Position numbers and translations under genes: made by a program. From NCBI GenBank assembly GCA_009767595.1, contig VSDK01013054.1, forward strand, positions 68,072-132,071: DNA of 64,000 nucleotides. Reading direction: 5' to 3'. The notes beneath the pieces were generated by a model. That model did not search any database. It saw only the letters and a list, made by a program, of their open reading frames with translations, and was not told where the DNA came from. Position 1 is the first letter of the stretch, and each line of letters opens with the position of its first letter. Positions 60,491 to 64,000 of this stretch are shown here, piece by piece. The DNA comes from Symbiodinium kawagutii (lineage: Eukaryota; Sar; Dinophyceae; Suessiales; Symbiodiniaceae).

Positions 60491-63400
60491 CTAACGACGA
60501 CGAACTCATTCAGAGAGACAGCATCTGGGATGATGTGTCGGCATGCTGGAAAGGTCGTGGGTTCGCCAAACACTGGGGGGACAGACATTCAACGGGGGCA
60601 TCTTCCTTGGGTCAGGACCATCAACGACCCCATGAGCTTTTGCTTGCCTACGGCTTCCTTCAGTGGCTCATGACTTGCAACAATTTCTTGTAATTTCCCT
60701 GCGAATTTCCTAAGTTACTAAATCAATCTAAATCAACAACAATAAACCAACAAAAATCCAATTAGAGCCCATAAATCAGCAAACCAAGAATCCAGCAGCT
60801 GAACCAGCTGAGATTTCTGTGCCGAGGTTCCTGGAGGTTTCTGCTCCCATTCCCGAGGACTTTCAGCGGGCAGGGGCCTCAGTCCTTGGCCATCCATGGC
60901 CATCCGTGGCCATCCGTGGCCATTCATTCTTGACAGTTGGCCGGCCATTCATTTTGAAGTACCATGATCTACTGCACATATCCAGCACTGCCTTGATTGC
61001 CGAAGGACAAGTCAGGTTGATGAACGGGATGGATTCCTAGTTTTTTGGGGAAGGAGATTCAGAAATGTTCAGTGGGGATTTATTCATTATAGGTTTCCCT
61101 GAAGCTGTTTTACACTAAAATCGACCACTTTCTAATGGCTACCCCCAAAGTAGCAACGATTATATACAATCAATTTTAGCCCGACGTTGATTAAGACTTG
61201 CTTTGGGAATGGCAGTTGCCCCAAAAACGTTTTCCACTCAAATGGCACTCTCCCAGTATAAAACCAAGCGGTTATCAACAATCTCATTGACAGCAAAAGC
61301 ATTCAGCATTTACAACTAGTGAAGCACCAAGTGTATTTACCACCATAAGCACCAGGATCAGCACCCATCACTAGTGAACCACAACCAGCAATGAACAAGT
61401 CACGAAGCATTGAAGGACCTCGGCACCGAACCGGGACGCATCTTTGAGGCCATGACCTCGATGTCGCCGTGCACGCCAAGGCGATCCCATGGCGTAGATC
61501 CAGCCGCTGAAAAGGGATCCTTATGGCTGGTCCCATGCCATGGATAAGGGTTGAGTAACATGTGGCCATGGATCAATATTAACCAACCAATAATAGGGGA
61601 TATTAACCAACAAACAAGGGAAAACAATGGTAAATGATAGGGGAACCAGGGGTACGGGGTTTTGACCCACAGCCATGTGATCCCATTCATAGCTGGGCGG
61701 GGGGTCGCTTCGGGCTTACTTTTTGGATCGCTTCGGGCTTACTTTTTGGATCGCTTCGGGCTTACTTTTCGGATCGCTTCGGGCGCAAAATGATCTTTGT
61801 TTGGCCAGCGTGGCAATTCTGCGACTCTTTAGGGTCTCTTTCGCAGCCTCCTGCGCGTCTGTCACCTGTCGTTGCCTGTGCCCCCTCACTCTTGTTTGTG
61901 GCGGGCCTTGCATTTGGTGCGAATGGAATGTCCTTGCCATCCTCCGTCCCCCTGTGCCCCCTCGCTGTTGTCTCTGGCGGGCGTGGCAGTTGGTGCGCAT
62001 TGGCTATCCAACCTATGTTCCCCACCCCCCCAAGACCCTAAAGGTTGGCTGCCTCATGTCAAGGTAGTCATCCAACATCGTTGCCGGTCTATGTTCCCCC
62101 CCCCAAACCCTAAAGGTTGGTGGCAATATGTCAAGGTAGTCGTCCAACATCGTTGCTTGTCTATGTTCCCCAACCCCCCCAAAACCCTAAAGGTTGGTGG
62201 CAACATGTCAGGGTAGTCATCCAACATCGTTGCCTGTCTATGTTCCCCAACCCCCCCAAAACCCTAGAGGTTGGTGGCAATATGTCAAGGTAGTCGTCCA
62301 ACATCGTTGCTTGTCTATGTTCCCCAACCCCCCCAAAACCCTAAAGGTTGGTGGCAATATGTCAAGGTAGTCATCCAACATCATTGCCTGTCTATGTTCC
62401 CCAACCCCCCCAAAACCCTAAAGGTTGTTGGCCACATGTCAGGGTAGTCATCCAACATCGTTGCCTGTCTATGTTCCCCAACCCCCCAAAACCCTAAAGG
62501 TTGGTGGCCACATCCAATTTACGCCCAAAGTGATCCAAAAAGTGCGCCCAAAGTGACCCCCCGACACTGTTGGCGGTCAATGTGCGCCCAAAGTGATCCT
62601 AAATGTGCGCCCAAAGTGACCCCAGGAAGGTCTAGGTAGACTTGCGCCCAAAGTGATCCAAAAAATGCGCCCAAAGTGACCCCCCTGCCTTCATGGCTAG
62701 TGATCCTTCTCTATGGTGCATCACCAGCGCAAAACTAGCTTTGCATGCAGTTTTTCATGTTTTTTCTAGAAATAACTCGTGGAGAAACATCATGGACTTT
62801 GGCCACAAGCACTCAGCCTAGCTGCCCTTCCCAAAGAATCTTTTGCATCGGGGAAGCATGGCAACATGGGCTGATCCTTGAAACGTGGTGAGCTGACGGT
62901 TATTTTCGAGAGATCCATGCGTAGTGTTGACTCATTGCGGCCATTGTGGACTTTGAGTGACTTCCAGAATAAGTAGATAGACACTGTGTCAATCCAGGAT
63001 GAATCTAAGCACCCAACTTGCATCTTAGCAGCGAACCACCATCGACCGTGGGGAATATCACACAGCATTCGGGTTTGGCAGTATGTCTTAGTTATGCTGG
63101 GTAAAATGCATCAAGACCATCTGATTGAGAGTGAAACGGGGAGGCTGCACCTTGGGTATCCTGACGTGTCAAGCAATGCAGGTGCTCTTTTAACTCCAAA
63201 TGGAGCCTGAGAGGGCGGGACAAAAGAGGTGAAATGTGAAGAGGTGCTGGCTATCTCAAGGGTGCCAGTTATATACATGCCAAGAGTAGGGAAGGCATAG
63301 GCAAGAACCGCTTCTGTTCGAGTTCAAGCTCGCGTTTCTAATCCTTTTGGTCCTTTGTGCAGGTAACCATCGTCAACGCAGTCTGTCAGCTTTTGTGGCT

Positions 63401-64000
63401 AGAGTCAGCTTTTTTTCTCCGTGGGTTCTGACTTCCAGATTGGGTAATTGTTGCTTCACAAATCTTGCATAGAATTGCAGTGAGATCTTGTGAAATTTCT
63501 GGCTCACCAGCTTTGACACAGAGGTCTCAGCGGGACAAGGAGGCATATGCAGGAACAACATGGAACAACCCGAGAGTAGTGGACACTTTGTAAGTCTTTG
63601 TCATGCCCTCCCTTGCAGTGGGTCAGCCAAGACAGATCAGCACAGCTATGAGTCCTTTTTGGTGCGGCACTCACATCTTCCAGCCTGACTACCAAACCTA
63701 CTGACGAAATGACTTTTCATACATTTCTGGCAAGCCACTAACCCCACGATTCCAAGTCAAAAAGTAGAAGTATTGAAGTATTCTATCTGTCAATTTGGAT
63801 GGCTGTTTGAGGGCAAGCCCGCCAACTTTCAAGCATAACATCGCATGAACATGTGCACAATGCTGATTTCCACCAGTGCCAGAGACAGATGTGCATGTGC
63901 ATGTGTGGGTACCGCACCGTACCCCAACACAGCTTTTAATGAAAGGAAAATGATGGGACACATAATTTCCTGGCAGTTTTTGAATTTATGCCGCGGATTA

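Overview
The window looks like nuclear DNA of a dinoflagellate, probably a Symbiodiniaceae-type alga. The reasons are: a tandem pair of relict spliced-leader motifs just upstream of a small ORF (11641-11666); short exons joined by GT-AG and also GC-AG introns; many short inverted-repeat elements that behave like introners; plant-type TTTAGGG telomere motifs inside the sequence; and very large microsatellite content. No bacterial operon, Shine-Dalgarno or CRISPR structure is present. There is one assembly gap (59657-60348).

Layout. 1-8.2 kb: mostly non-coding, with a 9-bp minisatellite, GATA/GACA microsatellites, one short inverted-repeat element and a 1-kb 10-bp minisatellite with two higher-order periods. 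8.2-15.3 kb: a small secreted-protein gene (8201-8878), a two-exon gene (10306-11106), a probable retroposed small gene (11693-11956) and a partial alpha-helical gene (13.2-13.7 kb). 15339-22635: a complete Ty1/copia-order LTR retrotransposon with very short (89 bp) identical LTRs, a gag-protease ORF, an overlapping extra ORF and a Pol ORF. Pol starts with a domain that looks like a decayed cytosine-C5 methyltransferase, then integrase, reverse transcriptase and RNase H. 22.8-37 kb: a Gly/Tyr-rich protein gene, an SLC35F-like transporter (25989-26945), several small candidate genes and an ABC transporter half-molecule (34722-36317). 38.5-44.6 kb: a FIST-domain (FBXO22-like) gene split into short exons. 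45.8-52.9 kb: several unrecognised spliced genes. 52.9-64 kb: a giant AATC array, a GYF-like exon, the 3' part of an RluA-type pseudouridine synthase gene, the gapped ATG array and a satellite block flanked by inverted CpG-decayed repeats.

Almost all supported genes are on the + strand, in line with the unidirectional gene blocks of dinoflagellates. Host genes are small and unrelated in function, so no pathway can be read from the neighbourhood. The retrotransposon is the one coherent multi-gene system: capsid and nucleocapsid, protease, a methyltransferase-like module, integrase, reverse transcriptase and RNase H. Its unusual expression layout (single in-frame UAG, two open frames over about 0.7 kb, ATGA stop/start junction) is the most interesting part of the window. 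Spliced gene models were built by eye from frame, splice-site phase and protein motifs and need RNA evidence.
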